64,000 bases of DNA, from assembly GCF_000308875.1 (NCBI RefSeq), contig NZ_BAGL01000128.1, forward strand, positions 293,515 through 357,514, in the 5' to 3' direction. The notes beneath the pieces are model-generated. The model was not told the origin of the DNA and ran no database searches. It was given only the letters and a program-made list of their open reading frames with translations. Made by a program: the position numbers and the translations under genes. Of this stretch, positions 8,431 to 17,324 are shown one piece after another; positions within the stretch are counted from its first letter, which is position 1; each line of letters opens with the position of its first letter. Source of the DNA: Nocardia transvalensis NBRC 15921 (lineage in GTDB: Bacteria; Actinomycetota; Actinomycetes; Mycobacteriales; Mycobacteriaceae).

Positions 8431-9516
8431 TCAGCGGTCGAGCGCGGCGGCGAGGACGGGCCAGGAGTTGTGCAGGTCCTGTTCCCAGTAGCCCCAGGAG
8501 TGGGTGCCGTTGTCGCGCAGGTCGACGGTTGCGGGAATGTCCAACTCCCGCAACCGGTCCCGCAGTTGCACGGTGCAGCGGCCGGCGATCGCGTCCAGGA
8601 TGCCGCCGATGACGAGCTGATCGACCAGTTTCGCCGGATTGGCGTGGATTCCGGGCCCGTCGAGGGTGTCCAGCGGGCCCGGCGCGCCGTTGCCGGAGGC
8701 GACGTACACGGCGGTGCCGCGCAGTTCGGCGGCGTGCAGGTACGGGTCGTTGGCCGCCCACGCGGGATCCGACGGCGGCCCCCACATGTTCAGCGTGTTG
8801 CCCATCCGGCCGGTGACGATGGCGTCGACCATGAGCTGCCCCATCGGATCGCTGGTGCGCACGCAGCCGCTGTAGGCGCCGATGCCGCGGAACAGCCCCG
8901 GCGCCGCGAGCGCCAGCTGGAATACCGACGTGCTGGCCATCGACAGCCCGGCGAGGACGTTGGCGCCGGTGCCGTGGAAGGCCGAATCGACGACGGGCGG
9001 CAGTTCGCGAGTGAGGAAGGTGGTCCAGCGCTGCCGGCCGTGCACCGGATCGTCGGCGCGCCAGTCGGTGAAGAAACTGCCGCCGCCGCCGATCGGGATC
9101 ACGACGTTCACCTGCTTGTCGGCGAAGAAGTCCGCGACGTCGGTCTTGGTGAGCCAGTTGCTGCCGTCGCGCCAGTCGCCGGTGTCGGTGCCGCCGTCGA
9201 CGCCGTTGAGCAGATACAGCGTCGGCGCGGGGCCCGCGGGATCGGCCGCGGGCAGTACCGCGACGGTCATCGGCCGGTTCATCGCCGCGGAGTGCACGGT
9301 CAGGTTCAAGACGCGGCCGGGGCCCGGTGCGGCGGCCAGCAGGCGGGAGCCGTCTTCGGCGGGCCGCGCCGCGGCGAGCGCGCCGGCGGCCAGCGGCGTG
9401 TCGGGCGCGGGTTCGGCGACGGCCGGACCGGTCGCGCACGCGAGCGCGGCGGCGCAGGCGAGGACGGTGGCGCGCGGAATGTGGCGGTGAAAGCGTTGCC
9501 CGGCACGGACATTCAT
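8431..9516 (-). CDS. Secreted antigen-85/mycolyltransferase-like alpha/beta-hydrolase
   Basis: A 361-residue exported esterase-fold protein. An arginine-bearing N-terminus and hydrophobic stretch end at AVAEP, a plausible signal-peptidase site near residue 35. The nucleophile elbow GLSMAST (about 190) and the C-terminal His in NGTHSWGYWEQDL match antigen-85-type mycolyltransferases, which move mycolic acids between trehalose mycolates and arabinogalactan. Members this distant from FbpA-C may instead be plain carboxylesterases. The final W/H pattern and the length (about 330 mature residues) favour the mycolyltransferase group. The ATG was chosen because the signal peptide begins there. It supports a mycolic-acid envelope. 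Confidence 0.85.
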   Translation of the reverse strand: MNVRAGQRFHRHIPRATVLACAAALACATGPAVAEPAPDTPLAAGALAAARPAEDGSRLLAAAPGPGRVLNLTVHSAAMNRPMTVAVLPAADPAGPAPTLYLLNGVDGGTDTGDWRDGSNWLTKTDVADFFADKQVNVVIPIGGGGSFFTDWRADDPVHGRQRWTTFLTRELPPVVDSAFHGTGANVLAGLSMASTSVFQLALAAPGLFRGIGAYSGCVRTSDPMGQLMVDAIVTGRMGNTLNMWGPPSDPAWAANDPYLHAAELRGTAVYVASGNGAPGPLDTLDGPGIHANPAKLVDQLVIGGILDAIAGRCTVQLRDRLRELDIPATVDLRDNGTHSWGYWEQDLHNSWPVLAAALDR

Positions 9517-9926
9517 GCGATGCCTCCCAGCTCGAACCCCGATGGCGCCGACGCTAGGACGCCGCCGGGCGGGCAGGCAAGCACCGGCCGCCAGGTTTGG
9601 GGCCGGGGCCGACAGCGGCCCGCGCGCACTGGGGGACCTCACAAGGTCGCGGGGGCCGGGCAACCTTCCCCGTCCGTGCTCGGGCAGCACGGGAGCGGGG
9701 GCGGATCACCGGCGTGCGCTGCGAGTCACCGGATGCGCGGCATCGGCCGGGCCGCCGTGAATCGCGTCGTGCCGGGGACTGCGCGGCACGGGGGCGATCG
9801 TCGTGAAGCGGAGCGCTCCCGGGCCTGCCGCTGATGGTGCCGGGACCGGGTGGGACGGCTGCGGGATTTGCGCGCACGCTGCGGGCAACACGTGGTGCGG
9901 GGCGGGAGCGATGGTAGGAAGGGGGC
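9517..9926. other. Intergenic region between divergent esterase and M20 peptidase genes
   Basis: About 410 bp with no supportable gene. Open frames here are Arg/Pro/Gly-rich and lack ribosome sites. The region must hold both promoters, but I see no convincing -35/-10 pair or operator. Confidence 0.4.
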
Positions 9927-11288
9927 GTGTCTGCAGCTGGCGAGAAATCCGGAGCCGAACCCGAATCCCGCGCCGTATCGGAGGTGGTGGACCTGGTCAG
10001 CACGCTGATCCGGTTCGACACCTCCAATACCGGCGAGCTGGAAACCACCCAGGGCGAACGCGAATGCGCCGAGTGGGTGGCCGATCAGCTGCAGCAGGCC
10101 GGGTACACCACCGAATACGTCGAGTCCGGCGCGCCCGGCCGCGGCAACGTCTTCGCGCGGCTGCCCGGCGCGGACCCGAGCCGCGGCGCGCTGATGATCC
10201 ACGGGCATCTGGACGTGGTGCCGGCCGAGGCCTCCGACTGGAGCGTGCACCCGTTCTCCGGCGCGGTGCGCGACGGCTACGTGTGGGGCCGCGGCGCGAT
10301 CGATATGAAGGATATGGTCGGCATGACGCTGGCCGTGGCGCGGCAGTTCAAAATCGAGGGGACGGTGCCGCCGCGGGATCTGGTGTTCGCGTTCCTGGCC
10401 GACGAGGAGAACGGCGGCCGCTGGGGATCGCAGTGGCTGGCCGACAACCGCCCGGACCTGTTCGACGGCGTCACCGAGGCGGTCGGCGAGGTGGGCGGGT
10501 TCTCGCTGACCGTGCCGCGCCGCGACGGCAGCGAGCGGCGGCTGTATCTGGTGGAGACCGCGGAGAAGGGCCTGGGCTGGATGCGGTTGCGCGCCAAGGC
10601 CCGCGCCGGGCACGGCTCGTTCCTGCACGAGGACAACGCGGTGACCATCCTGGCGCAGGCGGTGGCGCGGCTGGGCACCCACACCTTCCCGCTGGTGCTG
10701 TCGGATTCGGTGGCGGAGTTCCTGGCGGCGGTGAGCGAGGAGACCGGGATCGAGTTCGACCCCGGCAGCCCCGATATCGAGGGTCAGCTGGCGAAGCTGG
10801 GCACGATCTCCCGCATCATCGGCGCGACCCTGCGCGACACCGCGAATCCGACCATGCTGCACGCCGGGTACAAGGCCAACGTGATCCCCCAGACCGCGGA
10901 GGCCGTCGTGGACTGCCGTGTCGTGCCCGGGCGGCGGGCGGCGTTCGAGCGCGAGGTGGACGAGCTGATCGGCCCGGACGTGGAGCGGGAGTGGATCACC
11001 GCGCTGGACTCCTACGAGACGACGTTCGACGGGCATCTGGTGGACGCGATGAACGACGCGATCCTCGCGCACGACCCGGCCGGGCGCACCGTGCCCTATA
11101 TGCTCTCCGGCGGCACGGACGCGAAGGCGTTCGCCCGCTTGGGGATTCGCTGCTTCGGTTTCGCGCCGCTGCGGCTGCCGCCGGAGCTGGACTTCTCGGC
11201 GCTGTTCCACGGCGTCGACGAGCGGGTGCCGGTGGACGCCCTGGAATTCGGCACCCGGGTCATGGAACATTTCCTCCTGCACAGCTGA
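9927..11288 (+). CDS. M20-family zinc metallopeptidase (Rv2141c-like)
   Basis: A 453-residue cytoplasmic di-zinc hydrolase of the M20 (ArgE/DapE/CPG2) family. Metal ligands are visible: HGHLDVVP (about 97), GRGAIDMKDM (about 130), LADEENGG (about 165) and the terminal HGVDERVPV (about 430). The lid or dimerisation domain sits between about 210 and 330. The GTG start follows AGGAAGGGGG. It is followed after 21 bp by the PEBP gene, the same pair as Rv2141c-Rv2140c, so an operon is likely. Actinobacterial relatives are annotated as dipeptidase or acyl-amino-acid hydrolase; the true substrate cannot be told. It is not placed in an arginine or lysine pathway cluster. Confidence 0.9.
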   Translation: MSAAGEKSGAEPESRAVSEVVDLVSTLIRFDTSNTGELETTQGERECAEWVADQLQQAGYTTEYVESGAPGRGNVFARLPGADPSRGALMIHGHLDVVPAEASDWSVHPFSGAVRDGYVWGRGAIDMKDMVGMTLAVARQFKIEGTVPPRDLVFAFLADEENGGRWGSQWLADNRPDLFDGVTEAVGEVGGFSLTVPRRDGSERRLYLVETAEKGLGWMRLRAKARAGHGSFLHEDNAVTILAQAVARLGTHTFPLVLSDSVAEFLAAVSEETGIEFDPGSPDIEGQLAKLGTISRIIGATLRDTANPTMLHAGYKANVIPQTAEAVVDCRVVPGRRAAFEREVDELIGPDVEREWITALDSYETTFDGHLVDAMNDAILAHDPAGRTVPYMLSGGTDAKAFARLGIRCFGFAPLRLPPELDFSALFHGVDERVPVDALEFGTRVMEHFLLHS

Positions 11289-11309
11289 CGATCTCGAAAG
11301 GACGGTCTC

Positions 11310-11846
11310 GTGCCCGACTACTCCTACAATCCCTACGCGGCGCTGCCGCAGCTACCGTCGTTCACCGTGACCTCGGAGGATGTGACCGACGGTCAGCCCT
11401 TCGGCAACGATCAGGTCAGCGGCGTGTTCGGCGCCGGCGGCAAGGACGTCTCCCCGCAGCTGTCGTGGTCCGGATTCCCGGAGCAGACGCGGAGTTTCGC
11501 GGTCACCGTGTACGACCCCGACGCCCCGACCGCGTCCGGATTCTGGCACTGGGCGGTCGCCGACATCCCGGTCTCCACGACCTCGCTGGCGCGCGGCGCG
11601 GGCAGCGAGGGCGGCACACTGCCGCCCGGCGCCATCCAATTGCGCAACGACGGCGGATTCCCCGGATTCGTCGGCGCCGGCCCGCCGCCCGGACACGGCT
11701 ACCACCGGTACTTCATCACCGTGCACGCCGTGGATGTGGCGTCGCTGGGTTTCGACGCGAGCGCCACCCCGGCCTACCTGGGGTTCAACCTGTTCTCCCA
11801 CGCCATCGGCCGCGCGCAGATCATCGCCACCTACGAGCAGAAGTAG
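11310..11846 (+). CDS. PEBP / YbhB-YbcL family protein (Rv2140c-like)
   Basis: A 178-residue phosphatidylethanolamine-binding-protein fold. The ligand pocket motifs are clear: DPDAPTASGFWHWAVADIP at about residue 70 and GYHRYFITVHAVD at about 130. Bacterial members bind small anions or lipids, and their biochemical role is not settled. There is no signal peptide, so it is cytoplasmic. The GTG follows GAAAGGACGG at good spacing. It is co-oriented with the M20 peptidase just upstream and ends shortly before a large palindrome that probably separates it from the convergent fadD. Confidence 0.9.
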   Translation: MPDYSYNPYAALPQLPSFTVTSEDVTDGQPFGNDQVSGVFGAGGKDVSPQLSWSGFPEQTRSFAVTVYDPDAPTASGFWHWAVADIPVSTTSLARGAGSEGGTLPPGAIQLRNDGGFPGFVGAGPPPGHGYHRYFITVHAVDVASLGFDASATPAYLGFNLFSHAIGRAQIIATYEQK

Positions 11847-11860
11847 TCCCGGCCCCACGT

Positions 11861-11920
11861 TTTTCCGGCGTGCTTTTGGCCGGAATCCCGCGAGTTTCCG
11901 GCCAAAAGCACGCCGGAAAA
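11861..11920. repeat. Perfect long palindrome (25-bp arms, 10-nt loop), copy 1 of a dispersed family
   Basis: Two exactly complementary 25-nt arms, beginning TTTTCCGGCGTGC and ending GCCGGAAAA, flank a 10-nt loop. It sits between convergent genes (PEBP and fadD) and would fold into a very stable hairpin in either transcript, with terminal T/A runs. It can therefore act as a bidirectional terminator. Related copies occur near 52.0 kb and, in part, 32.5 kb. Confidence 0.9.
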
Positions 11921-12018
11921 CGGTGGTCGGTACGAGTGTGGCCCGGGCGAAAGTGCCCGGGCCACAACTGTTTTGCGGCGAGTGCAGACCTGCACAGCGT
12001 GCAATCGCGGGAGAATTC

Positions 12019-13863
12019 TCAGCGCAGGTCGATCACGTCCGCGGGTACCGGGTCGCCGTAGAGTTCGGTGATCTCGGTGGCGTACTTGGCGGCGATGGGG
12101 CTGCGCTTGAGTTTCAGGGTGGGGGTGATCTCCTCGCCGCCGGGCTCCCATGCCACCGGCAGGATGCGGAAGCGCTTGATCTGCTCGACGCGCGAGAGCC
12201 GGGTGTTGCCGGCGGCGATCGCGGCGCGGATCTCGTCGACGATCTCGGCGCGGGTGGCGAGCGCGGCCAGCTCGGCGTCGGGGGTGCCGAGGGTCTTGGC
12301 GCGCACCACGGCGGTATCGGGGTCGAGCACGACCAGCGCGGTGATGTAGGGGCGGGCGTCGCCGATCGCGACCACCTGACCGACCAGCGAGGAGGCCGCC
12401 TTGACGGCGTTCTCGATATTGGTGGGGGAGATGTTCTTCCCGGCCTCGGTGATGATCAGTTCCTTCTTGCGGTCCACGATCGTCACGTAGCCGTCGCCGT
12501 CGATGGTGGCGACGTCGCCGGTGTGCAGCCAGCCGTCCTCGTCGATGGCCTCGGCGGTCTTGTCGGGCATGCCGCGGTAGCCGCGGGTGACGATCGCCCC
12601 CTTCACCAGCAGTTCGCCGTCGCTGTCCAGGCGCAGCTCCACGCCGTCGAGGGCGCGGCCGACCGAGCCGGGGCGCGGGCTGTCGAGTTCGGTGAAGGTG
12701 CCGACGCCGCTGGTCTCCGACATGCCCCACACCTCGGTCACCGTGAAGCCCAGTCCCAGCAGGTATTCCAGGGTCTCGGGCGGGATCGCGGCGGCCCCGG
12801 AGGCGGCGACCTGCAACTCCTCCAGCCCGAGCGCGGTGCGCAGTTTCGACAGCACCAGCGCGTCGGCCAGCCGGTGCTGGGCGGCGAGCAGCGGGCTCAC
12901 CCCGCCGCCGGCCAGGCGGGCGCGGGCGGCGGCGATGCCGACGCCGATCGCCCACCCGGCGAGCGCCTTCTTCACGGGGCTGGCCTCGGTGGCGAGTTTC
13001 GCGTCGATGCCGGCCTTGATCTTCTGCCACACCCGCGGGACGCCGAAGAACGCGGTGGGCCGCGCGTCGGGCAGGGCGGCGGCGATCTCCCGCGGATCGG
13101 GCACGCAGGTGATGGTGACGCCGGTGAACAGGTTCGCGCAGTGCCCGGAGATGCGGTCGGCGACGTGCGCGGCCGGCAGGTAGGACACCGCCCGGTCGTC
13201 GATGCCCACGGTCAGTGGCCCGTCGTTGGTCAGCCCGGCGATCTGGGCGGCCACGTTGGCGTGGGTGATCTCCACGCCCTTGGACGGGCCGGTGGTGCCG
13301 GAGGTGTAGATGAGGGTCGCGAGGTCCTCGGGCCGCACCGCCCGCCAGGCGGCGTCGAAGTCGAAGTCCGCGGCGGGATCGGCCTCGACGTCGGCGAGGG
13401 AGATCGTGCCCTCCGGCGCGCCGCCCGCGGCCGCGTCGACCACCACGACATGCTCGAAGGCGATGCCCGATTCCTGGACCGCGGAGAGGAACGCCCGCTC
13501 GGTCAGCACGATCGCGTTGCCGGCGTTGCCGAACACGTGCGCGAGCTGGCCGGGGGAGCTGGTGTTGTACACCGAGAACGGCGCCGCTCCCAGATGCAGC
13601 GCCGCGGTGTCGACGAGGTTGAACTCGGGCCGGTTGGTCAGCATGATGCCGACCGTGTCGCCGTGGGCGACACCGAGTTTCGCGAGCCCGGCGGCGATGT
13701 CGCGCACGCGGCGGTCGTAGTCGGCCCAGGTGATCTGCTGGGTGCCGCCGACCGTGCGCAGCGCGACCTGGTGCGGGCGCAGCGTGCGGGTCTGCTGGAA
13801 GGCCTCGGGCACGGTGCGGACCGTGGCGCCGGACTGATGCGTGTAGCCGATATCTGTCGTCAT
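12019..13863 (-). CDS. Long-chain fatty-acid--CoA/AMP ligase (FadD15-like)
   Basis: A 614-residue member of the ANL adenylate-forming superfamily. It activates fatty acids with ATP, normally passing them to CoA. The P-loop-like motif YTSGTTGPSKGVE is at about residue 185, the adenine motif VTEVWGMSETSG at about 330, DGWLHTGD at about 420 and DRKKELIITEAGKNISP at about 445. Length and motif order match Mtb FadD15. The ATG has AAGGG at short spacing; 19 further residues upstream in frame look non-coding. A second ligase at 40.9-42.7 kb is a clear paralogue. No regulator is adjacent. Confidence 0.92.
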   Translation of the reverse strand: MTTDIGYTHQSGATVRTVPEAFQQTRTLRPHQVALRTVGGTQQITWADYDRRVRDIAAGLAKLGVAHGDTVGIMLTNRPEFNLVDTAALHLGAAPFSVYNTSSPGQLAHVFGNAGNAIVLTERAFLSAVQESGIAFEHVVVVDAAAGGAPEGTISLADVEADPAADFDFDAAWRAVRPEDLATLIYTSGTTGPSKGVEITHANVAAQIAGLTNDGPLTVGIDDRAVSYLPAAHVADRISGHCANLFTGVTITCVPDPREIAAALPDARPTAFFGVPRVWQKIKAGIDAKLATEASPVKKALAGWAIGVGIAAARARLAGGGVSPLLAAQHRLADALVLSKLRTALGLEELQVAASGAAAIPPETLEYLLGLGFTVTEVWGMSETSGVGTFTELDSPRPGSVGRALDGVELRLDSDGELLVKGAIVTRGYRGMPDKTAEAIDEDGWLHTGDVATIDGDGYVTIVDRKKELIITEAGKNISPTNIENAVKAASSLVGQVVAIGDARPYITALVVLDPDTAVVRAKTLGTPDAELAALATRAEIVDEIRAAIAAGNTRLSRVEQIKRFRILPVAWEPGGEEITPTLKLKRSPIAAKYATEITELYGDPVPADVIDLR

Positions 13864-14027
13864 ATCCCTTGTTCCCGATCGTGATCGAACCGAGCCTCGG
13901 GAACGCTCCGCCAGAGGCACTGCCCGAACTCGTCGGGGCGGAGATCGGAAACGCGCGGCCGGCGTCGCGTCACCGAGTGACGCGGCTCACCCATCCTATC
14001 CGCGCGTTCCGCGGGATGTGCCGTGTC

Positions 14028-14756
14028 TTACCTGCTGTCGGCCGCCGACGCGCACAGCGCGCCCGGATCGGCGGGCGCGGGGTATGGGCGCGGCGGTTCG
14101 GGCTCCTGGACCGGCGGCACCTGGAACTCCGGGGTCCAGTGGCCGCGGCGGTCGCGCTTGGCTTCCAGATAGGCGCGGGCGCGGGCGCTGCGCGGCGCGG
14201 TGATCAGCGGGATCGGCGTGACGTCGATACCGGCCCGGTGCAGGGCCGGCACCTTCTCCGGGTTGTTGGTCAGCAGCCGGACCGAGGTGAGCCCGAGGTC
14301 GGCGAGCGCCGCGGCGGCCGGTTCGTAGGAGCGGCAGTCGGCCGGGTAGCCCAGATCGCCGTAGCTGGTGAAGGTGTCGCGGCCGGTGCGTTCGCTGTGG
14401 GCGAGGCCGCGCGCCTTGGCGACCAGGCCCGAGCCGCGGCCCTCCTGCTCGAGGTAGACGAGCACGCCGGCGCCCTCGGCCTGGATCATGTCCATGGCGT
14501 GATCGAGTTCGGGACCGCAGTCGCAGTCGTCGCTGCGCAGGACGTCTCCGTAGAGGCAGCGGGAGTGGATGCGGACCAGACAACCGTCGGCAACCGCGCC
14601 GAACAGCAGTATCGTCCCGCCGTCGCGCGCATCGTGCAGCTCCCGCACGCGCACCGCCATCTCGCGGCCTTTGCGGCGCAGGAGATGTTCGGTGTCGTCG
14701 GTGCGGAATACGGCAGGGACACCGTCGTATTCGGTGTCGTCCAGCTGGGCTGTCAA
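14028..14756 (-). CDS. ribA: GTP cyclohydrolase II (riboflavin synthesis)
   Basis: A 242-residue enzyme that opens GTP to the first pyrimidine intermediate of riboflavin. The zinc motif HSRCLYGDVLRSDDCDCG has Cys spaced C-x10-C-x-C. EQEGRGSGLVAKARG and LLTNNPEKVPALHRAGI complete the family fingerprint. The frame runs open far upstream, but a TTG preceded by a near-ideal GGAGGAG at 5-nt spacing is the best start; upstream sequence is low-complexity. There is no fused DHBP synthase (RibB) and no other rib gene here, so it is probably an extra copy outside the main rib operon. The PfkB-like gene upstream is co-oriented across 146 bp. Confidence 0.9.
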   Translation of the reverse strand: MTAQLDDTEYDGVPAVFRTDDTEHLLRRKGREMAVRVRELHDARDGGTILLFGAVADGCLVRIHSRCLYGDVLRSDDCDCGPELDHAMDMIQAEGAGVLVYLEQEGRGSGLVAKARGLAHSERTGRDTFTSYGDLGYPADCRSYEPAAAALADLGLTSVRLLTNNPEKVPALHRAGIDVTPIPLITAPRSARARAYLEAKRDRRGHWTPEFQVPPVQEPEPPRPYPAPADPGALCASAADSR

Positions 14757-14902
14757 GAGCTCCTCCGAAGGATCGCAGGTGATATCGAGGACGGCCGGCG
14801 GCGCGGCGGACCGCGCTCCGGCGACAGAGGGTCGAGCACGAACGGCCGCGACTGTAGACCCTCGCCGACGGGGGCCGGCGGGTGGGTGGCAAACACTCGG
14901 CG

Positions 14903-16405
14903 TCACTGTGCCTCCGTGACCACCACGGCCGCGTCCCCGGCCAGGTCGACCATGCGGTCGACATCCCCGATCGTCGGCATGGCGTCGGACACCTCGCCGG
15001 TCGACTGGGTCGCGGCCATGGCCGCGGTGGCCCACAGGAAGTCGTCCGGTCCGGCGCGGTGGTCCGCGGCGGTGACGATGCGCTGAGCCAGGGCGGCGAC
15101 GAAGGCGGCGGGCGCGCCGGGGGAGTCGCGCAGCGCGACCGGGAACCGCGCGATGTCGAGGTGCAGGTCGTCGGAGCGGACGCTGGCGGCGAATCCCTCG
15201 GCGATGCAGACGGTGCGGGCGCCGAGAACCCGCAGCCGGCGGGCGAGTTCGGCGTCGGCGGTGGCGCCGTCGGGTGCGCCGACCGGGGCGAGGGCGGCCA
15301 GTTCGCTGCGGGTCCCGATCAGATAATCGACGCCGCCGAGGTACCGGTAGAACCGCTGCGGCCCGGCGGAGGACGGGACGGGCTGCACCAGCAGCCGTGG
15401 CCGCTGCTCGCGCGCGGCCAGGTCCAGGGCCTCCTCGATCACCGTGGGCGGCGGTTCGAAGGTGAGCAGGACGGCGTCGGAGGCGGCCAGCGCGTGCCGG
15501 GCGGCCGGGGTGTGCAGGTCCTCGGGGGTGAGCCGGACGCGTTCGTCGGGGCAGGCGACCGTGTGCTGCTGCCCGGTGCTGGTCACGAGGACGACCGCGA
15601 CCGGGGTGGTGGTGTTGGGGACGACGCGCACCAGATCGGTGTCGACGCCCTCGGCGCGCAGGTGGTCGAGGATGCGGCGGCCGCGGTCGTCGTCGCCGAC
15701 CGCCGCGATCAGGCGCACGCGCAGGCCGAGCCGGGCCGCGCCGACCGCCCGGTTGAGGCCCTTGCCGCCGGGGCGTTCGAGGAAGGTGCCGGTGGCCGGG
15801 CTGTCGGGGGTGGGCAGGTCGCCGTCGATACTGCAGATCGTGTCCAGCACGGCGTCGCCGATCACGGTCACGGTGCCGGCGCGCTCGCCGATCGGGGTCG
15901 CGGTCTGCGGGGCGGGGACCGCGGCGTAGCCGGAGGCGGCGGTGAGCCGCTGGGCCAGCAGGGTGAACGCGTCGTATTCGAGCCGGCCGCGCAATTGCCG
16001 GGTGGTGGGCGCGGCCGCGGGGGCCTCGCCGCCGGCGGCGCGCAGCAGCTCCGCCCAGTGGGCGCTGAGGTAGTCGCGGCGCTGCCCGAGATCCGGGGCG
16101 TAGAGCTGCCCGAGGTCGACGCCGTCGGGCGGGTCGTCGCGCAGCAGGCCCAAGGCCAGGCCGACGTCGGCGATGAGCCGGTGCGCGGGCGGCAGGTGCC
16201 GGGCGACCTCGCGCACCACCGGCGGCACGGCCTCGGCGGCGTCGATCCCGGCGAGATGCGCGTGCTGGCGCACCGCGTACAGCTCCAGCACCGGCCGTAC
16301 GTCGATTTCGGTGCTGCGCAACCGTTTCGGGCTCAGGCCCGCGCGTTTGCACAGCCGGGCGAGCACGGTGCGTACCGCGGCGACCGTCGCGTCCTGTCCC
16401 GCCAT
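14903..16405 (-). CDS. PfkB/ribokinase-fold protein with N-terminal helical domain and lost catalytic motif
   Basis: A 500-residue two-domain protein. Residues 1-170 are a helical domain I cannot name, starting VRTVLARLCKRAGLSPKRLR. From about 180 a PfkB fold begins (GTVTVIGDAVLDTI), with signature 1 GGKGLNRAVGAARLGLRVRL and a sugar-facing N-x-T-T region. Signature 2, normally DTTGAGDAF with the catalytic-base Asp, reads DSPGAPAAF: both the anion-hole Gly and the Asp are replaced. It may therefore bind a nucleoside or sugar without phosphorylating it. The ATG after GGAGGTG was preferred to the GTG inside that site. The neighbour ribA suggests a nucleotide or flavin context (inference). Confidence 0.8.
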   Translation of the reverse strand: MAGQDATVAAVRTVLARLCKRAGLSPKRLRSTEIDVRPVLELYAVRQHAHLAGIDAAEAVPPVVREVARHLPPAHRLIADVGLALGLLRDDPPDGVDLGQLYAPDLGQRRDYLSAHWAELLRAAGGEAPAAAPTTRQLRGRLEYDAFTLLAQRLTAASGYAAVPAPQTATPIGERAGTVTVIGDAVLDTICSIDGDLPTPDSPATGTFLERPGGKGLNRAVGAARLGLRVRLIAAVGDDDRGRRILDHLRAEGVDTDLVRVVPNTTTPVAVVLVTSTGQQHTVACPDERVRLTPEDLHTPAARHALAASDAVLLTFEPPPTVIEEALDLAAREQRPRLLVQPVPSSAGPQRFYRYLGGVDYLIGTRSELAALAPVGAPDGATADAELARRLRVLGARTVCIAEGFAASVRSDDLHLDIARFPVALRDSPGAPAAFVAALAQRIVTAADHRAGPDDFLWATAAMAATQSTGEVSDAMPTIGDVDRMVDLAGDAAVVVTEAQ

Positions 16406-16884
16406 CGGGGCAGCCACCTCCGTCTCGATGCGCAGTGATCGTCGGGGAGACGATAAGCGAAGCCGGCGGAGATTGCCGGGTTTATCGACCGGCCGTTCCG
16501 GCTATCAATAACGTATCGCGGCATTTGCCTGAATGGAACCGGCAACTGACGCAGCGGTCCCGGTGTTATGCCGGGGCATTCAGGAGGTTGTGATGGTGGG
16601 AGCGATTCTCCTCGAGCGACGGAGCCGTCATCGGCGTCGGATCCGCGGGTTCGGCGGGTGCGATGCCGGCACGGCAGCGACCCGGTCCCGCTAGGCGCCG
16701 GACCGGCCGCGCGCGCCCCGGCCCACCAGCCGGACCGCGCCCCCGATCCAGTGCGAACCCGACTGCGCGGACGAACCCGGAATCGTCCGCAATTCTTCGG
16801 CTGTCGATGCCGATGGTATGGGTGCCCACCCGGGCCGCCGTGGCGATACTGCGACCGAGGGTGGCGACTCGAGAGGAGAGAGCC
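16406..16884. other. Intergenic region with no recognised gene
   Basis: About 480 bp between divergent genes. The first 150 bp are relatively AT-rich (tatcaataacg near 16503), as expected for promoters of the PfkB-like gene. A minus-strand open frame of 87 codons has no ribosome site and biased composition, so I leave it out. Nothing else stands out. Confidence 0.4.
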
Positions 16885-17265
16885 GTGACGATCGAGACGA
16901 CCGACTGGGCGATGATGAGCGACCGGACCCCCGAACACGCCTTTCGCGTCGACGGATTCGGGGCGGCGGTGTGGCGGCTGAGCTGGCTACCCGAGCACCG
17001 GCTGACCCACGAGCAGGCCTGGGCCGGTATGGAACTCGACGAACTGCTCAGCGATCCGGCCGCCGTCCACGACGAGTCCGCGCAGCGGCGGGTGTCCGAC
17101 CACGCCGCGGCCCTGGGTGTGCGCTACGAGCAGGCGGTGATCCTGCTGTCGCGCCGGATGATCGACCGGTTGCGGCGGCACTCCGGCGTGCGGACCCGCC
17201 GCGAGGCCGAACCGGTGCTGGCGCTGTCCGCGATGCGCCGCCCGCCGGCGCAGTTCGCCGACTAG
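16885..17265 (+). CDS. Hypothetical protein of 126 residues
   Basis: Not recognised. It is soluble, starts with a Trp-rich segment (AAVWRLSWLPEH at about residue 25) and ends in a basic helix (RRMIDRLRRHSG). The middle, AGMELDELLSDPAAVHDESAQRRVSDHAAALG, is shaped like the linker of ANTAR or helix-turn-helix proteins, but I cannot assign a family. The GTG was chosen because GAGAGGAGAG precedes it at good spacing; the frame is open further up without a site. It is convergent with pyrD across 59 bp. Confidence 0.6.
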   Translation: MTIETTDWAMMSDRTPEHAFRVDGFGAAVWRLSWLPEHRLTHEQAWAGMELDELLSDPAAVHDESAQRRVSDHAAALGVRYEQAVILLSRRMIDRLRRHSGVRTRREAEPVLALSAMRRPPAQFAD

Positions 17266-17324
17266 CCGCGGATCGGGGTGGTGGCACGGCGTGCGCGATT
17301 GCGGCGGATGCACCGCGGCGCGGA

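Noticed and set aside
6616..9834. 1072-codon plus-strand open frame
   Set aside because: Runs through the glycosyltransferase in another frame and antisense to the esterase; Arg/Gly/Ala-rich composition typical of high-GC shadows.
13864..13920. 19-residue N-terminal extension of the first FadD
   Set aside because: Arg/Ser-rich and without ribosome site; the internal ATG has AAGGG and matches the family start.
16566..16829. 87-codon minus-strand open frame in the gap before the 126-residue protein
   Set aside because: No ribosome site or promoter, and biased Arg/Gly/Pro composition; no recognisable motif.
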